From Riemerella columbina (GTDB lineage Bacteria > Bacteroidota > Bacteroidia > Flavobacteriales > Weeksellaceae): 64,000 nt of DNA. Positions 55,423 through 63,924 of the stretch are shown piece by piece (within the stretch, counting starts at the first letter, position 1; every line of letters begins with the position of its first letter). Where the stretch lies: the NCBI RefSeq assembly GCF_030517065.1, contig NZ_CP103950.1, positions 682,001 to 746,000 on the forward strand, in the 5' to 3' direction. A model generated the notes under the pieces. That model searched no databases. It saw only the letters and a list, made by a program, of their open reading frames with translations, and had not been told where the DNA came from. Position numbers and translations under genes: made by a program.

Positions 55423-56808
55423 ATGAATAAAAATAAAAAATTCAAGCAAAAAAATATCTATGAGGTTAGTGCAGTAAATAATAAACTATTTTTATCATGT
55501 AGTAGAATATTTTCAAAAAATGATAATTTGATATCAGAGTTAATCTATAATGAAAGTGGTGTGCTCATAGAAAAAACGGAAATAGACTATAGCAAAGAAA
55601 ATGGAGAATTAGTCAAAACACAGAAAGGAAGTTACTATAGTGTTACCGCTAAAACCTATAATAAAAAAGGTGCTCTTGTAGAAGAGATTATGGTTAGCAA
55701 AGATGATGAAAATAATGATTTTTATGAAGAGAAGTTCCTTCAAATGGTTTATAATGAAAATGATCAACCCGTTAAAAAAATAGAAGACATCAACTCTTCG
55801 GTTGGTGAGCCGTTGCGAATAGAGTACCCTTATGAGTATGATAATGTAGGTAATTGTATTAAATATTATGAAGAAATTACGCAAGATTATAAAATAGAGG
55901 TGCGATTAAATTATAATGAACAAAATCAAATAGATTCAAAATATAGAATAAAAATTTACGATTTTGGAAAAACAGAAGAAATTGACTGGTGGTACTTTTT
56001 TTATGATAAAAATGGCGTTTTGATTAACGAAGATCGTGAGTTTGAGTCATATCTTTATGCTGAGGAAATCGCTTATAATGATAAAGGGCAGAAAATCAGC
56101 TATTATAGATTTGATGCTATAGATGTTAAAAAAAATACCATTGTGGTTTATGATTACGAATATGATAATGCGGGCAATGTTATAGCAGAGAAAACTTGGG
56201 AAAATGGGATTTTGACAGAAGTTACTCAAGTCACTTTTAATGAAGATAACCAAGTTTTAAGCAAGGTGTTTTATGTTGAAGGTAAAATAAAAAGCATAGA
56301 AGAATGGGAGTATTTTGAAGAGACTGACAGGAAATTTCATTCAGCTCTTGAAGAAATCTCATATAACGATGCTGATTTTGATGGATTGATTAAATGTGAA
56401 TTTAGAGAATCATTTCTTTTTTATAAAAAAAATTATGTTAATGCATTAAAAAGTTTAAAAAAGATCAAAGGTAAACCTGATGAACTCGATTACTGGATTT
56501 CTGAGACGCGAGATCTATTTCAGCACGGCATCTATTGCTGTAATTTTTCATATTGGAAAAAATGGGTAGAAGGTGGCAGGAAAGATTATTATGTTAAAAA
56601 AGAGGCAATTAGTAGAACTTATATGGAGGTTTTTATGGAGATGTACTATTGGATAGATCGGGCGTTGTCATCTAAACTTCCACCACCAGCAGAATATTTT
56701 ACATTGCTTAATGTGTACTTAAAAGAGCAAATGAACTTAGCAAAAATTTATGATAATGACGATGATGATAACGACGATGATGATTTTTCCATTTACTTAA
56801 GTGATTAG
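55423..56808 (+). CDS. cytoplasmic YD-repeat-like protein with acidic tail
   Basis: 461 residues from the ATG at 55423; no signal peptide or membrane span. Degenerate YD/RHS-like units run through most of it: LIYNESGVLIEKTEI, KTYNKKGALVEEIMV, YEYDNVGNCIKYYEE, LNYNEQNQIDSKYR, YDKNGVLINEDRE, AYNDKGQKISYYRF, YEYDNAGNVIAEKTW. The last 110 residues are helical (YFTLLNVYLKEQMNL) and close with a poly-Asp run (DNDDDDNDDDDFSIYLSD). Its style recalls the secreted pair at 33.6-35.0 kb but it lacks export signals. Last gene of the island; function unknown. Confidence 0.65.
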   Translation: MNKNKKFKQKNIYEVSAVNNKLFLSCSRIFSKNDNLISELIYNESGVLIEKTEIDYSKENGELVKTQKGSYYSVTAKTYNKKGALVEEIMVSKDDENNDFYEEKFLQMVYNENDQPVKKIEDINSSVGEPLRIEYPYEYDNVGNCIKYYEEITQDYKIEVRLNYNEQNQIDSKYRIKIYDFGKTEEIDWWYFFYDKNGVLINEDREFESYLYAEEIAYNDKGQKISYYRFDAIDVKKNTIVVYDYEYDNAGNVIAEKTWENGILTEVTQVTFNEDNQVLSKVFYVEGKIKSIEEWEYFEETDRKFHSALEEISYNDADFDGLIKCEFRESFLFYKKNYVNALKSLKKIKGKPDELDYWISETRDLFQHGIYCCNFSYWKKWVEGGRKDYYVKKEAISRTYMEVFMEMYYWIDRALSSKLPPPAEYFTLLNVYLKEQMNLAKIYDNDDDDNDDDDFSIYLSD

Positions 56809-56840
56809 AAAATTTACTGATGATAAAATAGATAGCAACT

Positions 56841-56881
56841 ATCGGTGTATCAATAGTATACACTGATTTTTTTATGTCTAA
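56841..56881 (+). repeat. right 41-bp direct repeat of the island (terminator copy)
   Basis: 39/41 identical to 50963-51003, same orientation. The stem now reads ATCGGTGTA / TACACTGAT with a G-T pair and keeps the T-run, so it ends the island operon 33 bases after the last stop codon. Confidence 0.9.
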
Positions 56882-56921
56882 TGTTCACAGCTTGTCATAT
56901 TTAAAAACCACTACTAAAACC

Positions 56922-56961
56922 AAAAAATAGGCGCTTTACCGAAGTGAAGCGCCTATTTTTT
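56922..56961. terminator. bidirectional intrinsic terminator
   Basis: AAAAATAGGCGCTT / AAGCGCCTATTTTT, 14-bp stem with a 10-base loop. Ends terC on the minus strand. Confidence 0.9.
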
Positions 56962-56980
56962 ATAAAGATGATAAAATAAA

Positions 56981-57808
56981 CTATAATTGATCTATTTTTT
57001 CGGAGTTGTGTAGTTTTATCGGATTGCTATTTTTTCTAAGCTTCATATTGATAAATTCCACTCCTAAGGAGAAGAATATAGCAAAATATAAATAGCCTTT
57101 TGGGATCACGCCAACCTCTTGTCCAAATAACGAAAAATGCCCAAGATGAGAGGCTTCCGCTAAGAGCATTACTCCGATGAGAATCAAGAAAGAAAGCCCC
57201 AAAATTTGAATGGTAGGGTGGCGGTTAACAAACTGACTTACAGGACCCGCGAACGCCATCATAATCACAATGGAAACCACCACGGCAAGGATCATAATGC
57301 TCAAAGCGCCCACTTCGCCATACTCCGTAAAGCTCACCAAACCGATGGCGGTGAGGATACTATCAAAGGAAAACACCAAGTTCAGTGCCGCTATTTGTGC
57401 CACCGCAGAGCCCAGCGTGGTCGTTTTAGAAGTCTGGACGCTCATTTCCTCCTCGCCCTCTAATTTATGATGAATCTCGGAAACAGATTTATAAAGCAAG
57501 AACAAACCTCCCGCAAAGATAATCAAACTCTGCCCTGTAATGCTGCCGTGGAACCACGAAAAATTGATGTGAAACAGCTCATTATTAAGGCTCACCACCC
57601 ATTTTATACCAAAAAGCAATAAAATCCTAAACACCATCGCGAGGATTAGTCCCATATTTCGGGCTTTGCGTTGGTCTTCGGGCTTTATTTTATTTGAAAT
57701 GATAGAAATAAACACAATATTGTCTATCCCGAGAACGATTTCCAAAAAAGTAAGGGTCAGCAAGGCTACCCAAGCATCAGCGGATGCAAAAACATTCAAA
57801 AAATCCAT
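56981..57808 (-). CDS. TerC family integral membrane protein
   Basis: 275 residues from the ATG at 57806-57808. Seven or more spans; TerC markers FLEIVLGIDNIVFISIISNK (about 19-38), ALNLVFSFDSILTAIGLV and FFSLGVEFINM. TerC proteins take part in metal (Mn) export or membrane protein metallation. A frame that extends 34 residues further upstream contains the -7 box (TATTTTTG, minus, 57829-57836), so the shorter start is preferred. Not part of the island, since it is GC-typical and behind its own terminator. Confidence 0.9.
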   Translation of the reverse strand: MDFLNVFASADAWVALLTLTFLEIVLGIDNIVFISIISNKIKPEDQRKARNMGLILAMVFRILLLFGIKWVVSLNNELFHINFSWFHGSITGQSLIIFAGGLFLLYKSVSEIHHKLEGEEEMSVQTSKTTTLGSAVAQIAALNLVFSFDSILTAIGLVSFTEYGEVGALSIMILAVVVSIVIMMAFAGPVSQFVNRHPTIQILGLSFLILIGVMLLAEASHLGHFSLFGQEVGVIPKGYLYFAIFFSLGVEFINMKLRKNSNPIKLHNSEKIDQL

Positions 57809-57828
57809 AAATATAAAGTATGAAGCCA

Positions 57829-57836
57829 CAAAAATA
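57829..57836 (-). promoter_or_regulatory. -7 promoter element of terC
   Basis: Minus-strand TATTTTTG, 20 bases before the chosen ATG; it decides the start. Confidence 0.6.
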
Positions 57837-57916
57837 GAAAAGTTTATGCAGATACCCAACGATTTTTTATTGAAAGAAATAATGATTAAATTGCAACTTT
57901 TTTCAACCACTCTATT

Positions 57917-60900
57917 ATGATGTACTCTTATAATGCCATCAGTGCTTCGGCGGGCTCTGGAAAAACCTACACATTGGCAATGCGTGTGCTGGCGCTATGT
58001 CTAAGAACACCTCACGAGCAAGAGATTAAGCATATTTTGGCGCTCACCTTTACCAACAAGGCAGCCAACGAGATGAAGGAGCGGATTTTATCTTGGTTAG
58101 AAAGCTTTACTCACCTCGATTTTAAAGAAAATACAGAACTTAAAGCCATCCAAAATTACCTGAATCATCAAGGCATTAAATTATCGTTAGAAGACCTACA
58201 CCAAAGAGCACAGCGGGTTTTAGATTATATTTTGCATCATTATTCTGTGCTCAATATCAGTACGATAGATAAATTTAACTCTAAATTGGTGCGGCATTTT
58301 TCCTACGAATTGGGCTTGGCGCAAAATTTCAATTTGGAAATCAATAATGAACCGTATCTTATAGAAGCCGTGGAGCAGCTTTTAGACCAAATTGGGGAGG
58401 ATAGCCAAGTGTCCGAAGCTTTTATGGATTTTGTCAATTATAATTTGGATAATGAGGAGCGCATCAATGTCAATCAAACCCTTTATGAACGGGCGAAAAC
58501 CTTCGTGAGTGATGTTCATTATGAAGCACTTAAACAAAACGAAAATTTTGATTGGACGGCTTATGAACACCTCAAAGAGCAACTCCGAAACGAAATTCAG
58601 ACAGCGAAAGAAGAGCAAGAGCGCATCGCCAACCAAGCATTAGACGAGATACAGAAGCAAAACCTCAACGCTGGCGACTTTTATGGTGGGCAGAAATCCA
58701 GTTTGGGCGCTTTTTTTAGAGAGGTGCAGCGGTTTAACCAAGGCGAAAGATCCGATTTTCCATTTCCGAAAGATGAGGCGGCAGCGATGATTCGTTATCA
58801 GAAAGGTACAGCATCTAAAGATGAGGCGGTGAAATCCGCTGTGGAGGCACTTTTGCCGCAATTGTTAGACCTCAGAACCACACTGATTAAAAATTATGTA
58901 GAGGTAGAAAAGAAAAAGAAAATATTGAAAGAATTGTTGCCGCTTAAAATCAATAAAGAAATTGGCGAGCAGTTGGCTTTAATAGAGGCAGAAGATGATT
59001 TGGTGTTGCTTTCTAAGTTCAATATTCTCATCAAAGAAAACTTGAAAGATGAGCCCTCGGCGTTCATTTATGAAAAGATAGGCACCCGTTTTCAGCATTA
59101 TTTTTTTGATGAATTTCAGGACACTTCTCAGCTGCAGTGGGAGAATATGTTGCCGCTTCGGGACCACACTATTTATTCTGAAGACCATAGTTTTACCCTC
59201 GTGGGCGACCCTAAACAGAGCATTTACCGCTTCCGAGGGGGAGATAGCGAACAGATGTTGGACATCATCAACAGAAATGAAAAAGTGGGCGTGCCGCTTC
59301 ATTTAGAAAATCTGGGCGTTAACTGGCGGAGTGCCAAGCATATCGTGGAATTTAACAACCAACTTTATGCCTATATGGCGCAAGATTTGGCGGAAGAAAA
59401 ACACCGTTTGCTCTTCTCGGAGCAGGGGCAACAGCAGGCGCACAACACTGATATTTTGGGCAGAGTAAAGGTCAATTTGGTGGACTACGACCGCGCGAAT
59501 GAGGTGTTTTTTGATCAAGTGGCAGCGCAGATGTATGAAGATATTAAGGAATGCGTGGCTAATGGCTTTTCGCTTCAGGATATTTGCATTCTCTGCCGCA
59601 CGAAAAAGGAAATCCAAGAACTTTCTCTGCGTTTGGGGCGAGAGAAAATCCAATATCAAGGCAGAGAAACTTACATCAAAACCATTTCTGAGAAAGGGCT
59701 CACGCTGGATTTATCAAAAACGATTTTAGCCGTTATAGCCTACCTCCGCTGGGAAAACGAAGAGAAAAATACGCAATATTTGGTGGAAATGTTGTACCAC
59801 CTCAACAGTTTGGGGCGCATTAGAATTCAGCATTTTACAGAAGACATTTTTAAGTTGTTAGAGGGCAGCTCTCGGCAGGATATTTTAGAAAACCTGAAGC
59901 GCTATTATGGCTTAGATTTTCAGCCGAACCACTTGCCAGTGCTTAATTTATACAACAAAATAGAGCATTTGCTCAAGGTTTGTGCGTGGCAAGATAAAGA
60001 GACGGATTATTTGCTTAATTTCTTGGAAGAAGTCTATGCATTTACCCAAAATGGAGGCAAAAACCTCAACGATTTCATAAAATATTGGGATGAGGAAATT
60101 TCCAAAACCTCGGTGCAAGCTTCGGAGAATATAGATGCCATCAAGATGCTGACCATTCACGCTGCCAAAGGTTTAGAGTTCCCTGTAGTCTTCCTTCCGA
60201 TGAAAAATGCCAATGAGGATAGCCGTTTTAATGATTGGTTTGCGGTGGATTACCCTCAACTAAAATCCGTGAATTTAAACCAATTTAATAAAGATTTGGT
60301 GCCTTATGATGAGGCGCTGCAACAGTTTTCAGATGAGAATACTTATAAAAATAAAATAGACCGCTTTTGTGTGCAATATGTGGCAACCACGCGACCTGTG
60401 GAGCAGCTGTTTTTATACCTCCAAAAGCCGAGCAAACCAGAGAGCAATAAGTTGGAAATCTTAGATTTTGTGCAACAGTTTTCGCCATCAGAGGCGGTGT
60501 TTGATGTTTTTCCAGAAGAAAACGGCTCGTTTAGAAAGCAAATTTTCCCTAAATCTGCCCCCGAGAAAGTCACACGCCAGAGCATTAAAATCTTTGCCAA
60601 CCGCGAAAAACAACCGCATAACATCCGCGTGGCTACGCCCTCTAAAAGCTACCAAGCCAGAAACGAAAAAGTCAAACAAGGGATTTTTATCCACGATGTT
60701 TTAGCGAAAATCAACACGGCGGAAGATGTAGAGAAAGTCCTGAAATCGTACTGGATAGAGGGCACTATTAGTACGGCGGTTTACCAAGAAGTTGCTGAAA
60801 AAATAAAAGCCGTGTTGGCAAATCCGAAATATCAAATGTATTTTGATGAAGCGGTGGAGGAGGTCATTAACGAGCGCGACATCCTTTACCACGGCGAGTT

Positions 60901-61063
60901 CTACCGCCCTGACCGCATTGTGAAGCGCCACGGCGTGTACTATATCATTGATTTTAAAACTGGAGCGCCCAAATCCAAAGATGAACAGCAGATTGCTTTT
61001 TATAAGACCGTGCTGGAGCAGCTGGGGAAGACTGTAGCGGGCACAGAAATTTTATATTTGTAA
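57917..61063 (+). CDS. RecB/AddA-like UvrD helicase-nuclease
   Basis: 1048 residues. SF1 helicase motifs: I NAISASAGSGKTYTLAMR (residues 6-23), Ia LTFTNKAANEMKER, II YFFDEFQDTS, III FTLVGDPKQSIYRFRGGD, IV NWRSA, V DAIKMLTIHAAKGLEFPVVF, VI VATTRPVEQL. The C-terminus carries a PD-(D/E)XK nuclease: FYRPDRIV ... YIIDFKTG, then QQIAFYKTVLEQ. It should unwind and trim double-strand breaks, the role of AddA/RecB. Its usual partner (AddB-like) is not adjacent. The first of two ATGs was used. Its start is about 1 kb from the island. Confidence 0.93.
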   Translation: MMYSYNAISASAGSGKTYTLAMRVLALCLRTPHEQEIKHILALTFTNKAANEMKERILSWLESFTHLDFKENTELKAIQNYLNHQGIKLSLEDLHQRAQRVLDYILHHYSVLNISTIDKFNSKLVRHFSYELGLAQNFNLEINNEPYLIEAVEQLLDQIGEDSQVSEAFMDFVNYNLDNEERINVNQTLYERAKTFVSDVHYEALKQNENFDWTAYEHLKEQLRNEIQTAKEEQERIANQALDEIQKQNLNAGDFYGGQKSSLGAFFREVQRFNQGERSDFPFPKDEAAAMIRYQKGTASKDEAVKSAVEALLPQLLDLRTTLIKNYVEVEKKKKILKELLPLKINKEIGEQLALIEAEDDLVLLSKFNILIKENLKDEPSAFIYEKIGTRFQHYFFDEFQDTSQLQWENMLPLRDHTIYSEDHSFTLVGDPKQSIYRFRGGDSEQMLDIINRNEKVGVPLHLENLGVNWRSAKHIVEFNNQLYAYMAQDLAEEKHRLLFSEQGQQQAHNTDILGRVKVNLVDYDRANEVFFDQVAAQMYEDIKECVANGFSLQDICILCRTKKEIQELSLRLGREKIQYQGRETYIKTISEKGLTLDLSKTILAVIAYLRWENEEKNTQYLVEMLYHLNSLGRIRIQHFTEDIFKLLEGSSRQDILENLKRYYGLDFQPNHLPVLNLYNKIEHLLKVCAWQDKETDYLLNFLEEVYAFTQNGGKNLNDFIKYWDEEISKTSVQASENIDAIKMLTIHAAKGLEFPVVFLPMKNANEDSRFNDWFAVDYPQLKSVNLNQFNKDLVPYDEALQQFSDENTYKNKIDRFCVQYVATTRPVEQLFLYLQKPSKPESNKLEILDFVQQFSPSEAVFDVFPEENGSFRKQIFPKSAPEKVTRQSIKIFANREKQPHNIRVATPSKSYQARNEKVKQGIFIHDVLAKINTAEDVEKVLKSYWIEGTISTAVYQEVAEKIKAVLANPKYQMYFDEAVEEVINERDILYHGEFYRPDRIVKRHGVYYIIDFKTGAPKSKDEQQIAFYKTVLEQLGKTVAGTEILYL

Positions 61064-61085
61064 TGAAGGCTGGCTTTTAATTTCG

Positions 61086-61093
61086 TAATTTTG
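61086..61093 (+). promoter_or_regulatory. -7 promoter element of the HD gene
   Basis: TAATTTTG, 27 bases before the ATG at 61121. Confidence 0.55.
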
Positions 61094-61120
61094 CCGATGA
61101 AAATAGGTTAAAAATAGCAA

Positions 61121-61786
61121 ATGATCAACGCCACTTTTTTAATTGAAAATACCAAAACTTGGGTACAGGAGCAATTGGAAAATGCAGATGCCGCCCACGA
61201 TTGGCATCACACGGAGCGCGTGTATCAGATGGCTTGTCGCTTAGTGGAGCAGGAAGGTGGAGATCCTTTGGTGGTCGCTATTGCCGCGCTTTTGCACGAT
61301 GTAGCAGATGCCAAATTTCATCACGGAGACGAAACCGTGGCACCGCGCCTGATCCGTGCGTACCTTATCAGTCAAGCGGTAGCGGAAGACCTGATTCAGC
61401 AGGTGTTGTTCATTGTGAAACATCTTTCGTTTAGGAACCTCAAGCAGCAGCCAACAGAGCTCCCTATAGAGTTCAAAATTGTACAAGATGCCGACCGCTT
61501 AGATGCTATTGGTGCTATTGGCATTGCCCGAGCTTTTCATTTTGGTGGGCATAGAAATAACCCTATTCACGATCCCGAAATTCCGCCACAAACCACTTTT
61601 GATAAAGCCACTTATCAGCAATCTAAAAGCACCACCATCAATCATTTTTATGAAAAGTTACTCTTATTAAAAGAGATGATGCAAACGCCAACCGCCCAAG
61701 CTATTGCGGAAAAAAGGCATCAAAAGATGCTCCAGTTTTTACAAGATTTTAATGAAGAATGGCACGCCAAAGATGCCACCATATAA
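61121..61786 (+). CDS. HD-domain phosphohydrolase
   Basis: 221 residues. HD motif residues in HDWHHTERVY (26-35), LLHDVADAKFHHGDE (58-72) and IVQDADRLDAIGAIGIAR (125-142), the pattern of the YedJ/PA4784-type metal-dependent phosphohydrolases. Substrate probably a nucleotide; not known. Cytoplasmic. Own promoter box, and a membrane-protein gene follows 26 bases later. Confidence 0.88.
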   Translation: MINATFLIENTKTWVQEQLENADAAHDWHHTERVYQMACRLVEQEGGDPLVVAIAALLHDVADAKFHHGDETVAPRLIRAYLISQAVAEDLIQQVLFIVKHLSFRNLKQQPTELPIEFKIVQDADRLDAIGAIGIARAFHFGGHRNNPIHDPEIPPQTTFDKATYQQSKSTTINHFYEKLLLLKEMMQTPTAQAIAEKRHQKMLQFLQDFNEEWHAKDATI

Positions 61787-61812
61787 CCCATATAACCACC
61801 TAAACACAATCT

Positions 61813-62406
61813 ATGGAACAATTAGCTTTTATTATATTGATATTATTATTGCTCGGCCTTCCAGCCTCTATTTTGGGGCGAACTTATTTTAAGGGACGGC
61901 TGCTGATTTATAGAAACCTGGTGACCATCGTGGCATTGGCTTTTTATGGCTATTGGTTGGTTAAGCAGAGCCTATTGCAGCCTACTGGCGAGGGCTTAGC
62001 CATACAGATTGTGAACAAGCATCCACAGACTTTGGATTTTTATAGCATAGAGGTGGGGGAAGATGAACGCCAGCAAGCGGTGTATCATGTAGAACATTGG
62101 GGAAACATCCGCCCAGAGCATTATAGAGTGGCTTATCTACCGATGAAACAATCTGATGAGTTTTGGTTGGTCGGGTTTTCGGGGAAGACATTGGCGTATT
62201 ATACCCAACATATGGTACTCAATAAAAATGAAGACCGCTATATAGAAGCCAACCATTACCTCAACCAAAGCACCAAATTATCCACCATAGCCAAGCGCCA
62301 AATAGACTTACATAAACAAGAGAATAACCGCCATGCCGTGGTGGTAATCTTCAGTTTTTTAATCATCTTAATCAATATGATTTTATTTTTTAGACACAAA
62401 AAATAA
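61813..62406 (+). CDS. conserved membrane protein of unknown function
   Basis: 197 residues. Two N-terminal spans (about 3-20, 33-50), a soluble part (55-170) and a C-terminal span (173-192) followed by RHKK. No family recognised. Follows the HD gene closely, so it may be co-transcribed. Similar in plan to the island protein at 54656-55189, with no clear sequence match. Confidence 0.7.
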   Translation: MEQLAFIILILLLLGLPASILGRTYFKGRLLIYRNLVTIVALAFYGYWLVKQSLLQPTGEGLAIQIVNKHPQTLDFYSIEVGEDERQQAVYHVEHWGNIRPEHYRVAYLPMKQSDEFWLVGFSGKTLAYYTQHMVLNKNEDRYIEANHYLNQSTKLSTIAKRQIDLHKQENNRHAVVVIFSFLIILINMILFFRHKK

Positions 62407-62447
62407 AAAATATAAGCGCTAATGTTTTCTAAATAAAATAAAATCCC

Positions 62448-62455
62448 TATATTTG
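62448..62455 (+). promoter_or_regulatory. -7 promoter element of tRNA-Cys
   Basis: TATATTTG, 14 bases before the tRNA. Confidence 0.75.
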
Positions 62456-62469
62456 CAACCGCTTAATAA

Positions 62470-62540
62470 GGTTCCGTGGCCGAGCGGTTAGGCAGAGGTC
62501 TGCAAAACCTTGTACAGCGGTTCGAATCCGCTCGGAACCT
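62470..62540 (+). tRNA. tRNA-Cys (anticodon GCA)
   Basis: 71 nt. Acceptor GGTTCCG / CGGAACC, discriminator T as expected for cysteine, anticodon GCA at 62502-62504, T-arm CGGTTCGAATCCG. Confidence 0.95.
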
Positions 62541-62545
62541 CAATA

Positions 62546-62582
62546 AAAATCTCATACTTAGATTAGTGTGAGATTTTTTTTA
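62546..62582 (+). terminator. intrinsic terminator of tRNA-Cys
   Basis: AATCTCA / TGAGATT stem and a T-run, right after the tRNA. Confidence 0.8.
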
Positions 62583-62588
62583 TTTTTG
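62581..62588 (+). promoter_or_regulatory. possible -7 promoter element of comF
   Basis: TATTTTTG merges with the T-run of the terminator; only 7 bases before the ATG at 62596, so the mRNA would be almost leaderless. Confidence 0.35.
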
Positions 62589-62595
62589 TAGGGTG

Positions 62596-63249
62596 ATGCG
62601 TAGAATTTTAGATGTCATATTCCCTAACCGATGTATAGGCTGCCAGCGGATGATAGAGCCAGAGGCGGTCATATGCTGGGCGTGTACATTTCAAGTCCCA
62701 TTTACTCACGATACTTTTGGTGACCGTAACCTCCTCTACGAAAGGTGTGCGGAACAAATACCGCTTCATAATGCCTATGCATTGATGTATTATCAAAAAA
62801 TAGGGCTTTCTCGGAAATTGATACACCAACTGAAATACCACGGTATGTCGCGACTGGGGCGTTGGTTTGCTTATGAAATAGCCGAGCGTATGGAACCCAA
62901 AGATATTGAGGCGATTGTTACCATTCCACTACACCCTAAAAAACAAAGGCAAAGAGGCTATAATCAGCTGCATCTGTTGGCGGATACCCTTTCGGAATTA
63001 TGGCAAGTGCCCCACCTGCCACAGGCTTTGAAGCGCAATTTTTACTCTAAGCCACAAGCCAAAAAAGACCAAACCCACCGCAAAGCCCTCACCAATTTGT
63101 TTTCTTTGGATCAGCCGCCAGAAGTCCAGCATTTGCTCGTTATTGATGATGTTTATACCACAGGCTCCACAATGAAAAATGCCGCTGAGGCACTTTTAAA
63201 CGGCACCGATTATCAGCTGAGCATTTTGGTTTTGGCAGTAGATGAATAA
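62596..63249 (+). CDS. ComF family phosphoribosyltransferase-like protein
   Basis: 217 residues from the ATG at 62596 (a GTG precedes it at 62593). Zinc ribbon with CIGC (residues 13-16) and CWAC, then a PRTase domain with VTIPLHPKKQRQRGYNQ and the PRPP loop LLVIDDVYTTGST near 178-190. ComFC proteins take part in DNA uptake, working on ssDNA together with DprA and ComFA. It is the chromosomal counterpart to compare with the PRTase domain in the island fusion. Confidence 0.93.
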   Translation: MRRILDVIFPNRCIGCQRMIEPEAVICWACTFQVPFTHDTFGDRNLLYERCAEQIPLHNAYALMYYQKIGLSRKLIHQLKYHGMSRLGRWFAYEIAERMEPKDIEAIVTIPLHPKKQRQRGYNQLHLLADTLSELWQVPHLPQALKRNFYSKPQAKKDQTHRKALTNLFSLDQPPEVQHLLVIDDVYTTGSTMKNAAEALLNGTDYQLSILVLAVDE

Positions 63250-63308
63250 ACGCTGGTGTTTCGCTTAACACGGATTGATTTTAGGGCTTTGTATCTCAAA
63301 AAAAGCAT

Positions 63309-63316
63309 TATATTTG
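63309..63316 (+). promoter_or_regulatory. -7 promoter element of gldD
   Basis: TATATTTG, only 4 bases before the ATG at 63321, preceded by TTTG at 63288-63291. Near-leaderless transcript expected. Confidence 0.6.
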
Positions 63317-63320
63317 CACC

Positions 63321-63881
63321 ATGTTTAGGAAAGTATTTTTTGTGTTAGGGAGTTTACTTTTTTTAATCCAATGTCAGGACACGGTAACCCCTAAACCTAA
63401 AGGGGAGTTGAGATTAGAATATCCCCAGCCTCGGTATCAAACTTTCCAAAATCCGTGCAATTATACTTTTGAATACGCTACTTTTGCCACCATAACCCCA
63501 GCAAAACAGCGCCCTTGTTGGTACAATCTGTCTTATCCGAAGATGAAAGCCAATGTGTTCCTCACTTATTTCCCAATTAAAAACGACTTTATCCTTCATC
63601 TAAAAGAAGCCGAAAAAATGGTGTATGAGCATACCATCAAAGCCTCAGCGATAGAAACGCAGTCCTTCAGCTATCCAGAGAAAAAAGTCTATGGAAACTT
63701 CTACGAGTTAAAGGGAGAAACGGCGTCTAACATTCAGTTTTTTGTGACCGATAGCACGCGGCATTTCGTGACTGGGAATTTGTACTTCAATACCCGCCCA
63801 AAGCCTGATTCTCTGGCGCCTGCGGTAGATTATATTAAAAGAGATTTACACCATTTAATAGAAACTTTTCAATGGAAATAA
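63321..63881 (+). CDS. gldD: gliding motility lipoprotein GldD
   Basis: 186 residues. Lipobox LIQC (Cys18); the mature start KPKGELRLEYPQPRYQTF, the middle WYNLSYPKMKANVFLTY and the C-terminal PDSLAPAVDYIKRDLHHLIETFQW all match GldD of Bacteroidota. GldD is a lipoprotein needed for gliding or type IX secretion related functions in flavobacteria. It has its own promoter box immediately before the ATG and a PfkB-type kinase gene follows 43 bases later. Confidence 0.93.
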   Translation: MFRKVFFVLGSLLFLIQCQDTVTPKPKGELRLEYPQPRYQTFQNPCNYTFEYATFATITPAKQRPCWYNLSYPKMKANVFLTYFPIKNDFILHLKEAEKMVYEHTIKASAIETQSFSYPEKKVYGNFYELKGETASNIQFFVTDSTRHFVTGNLYFNTRPKPDSLAPAVDYIKRDLHHLIETFQWK

Positions 63882-63924
63882 TCCTGTTTATAGATTTCAA
63901 AAATACAAATATAGAACCTTCATT

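Noticed and set aside
57809-57910. Longer N-terminus for terC
   Set aside because: It includes the -7 promoter box, and TerC proteins start near the MDFLNVF position.
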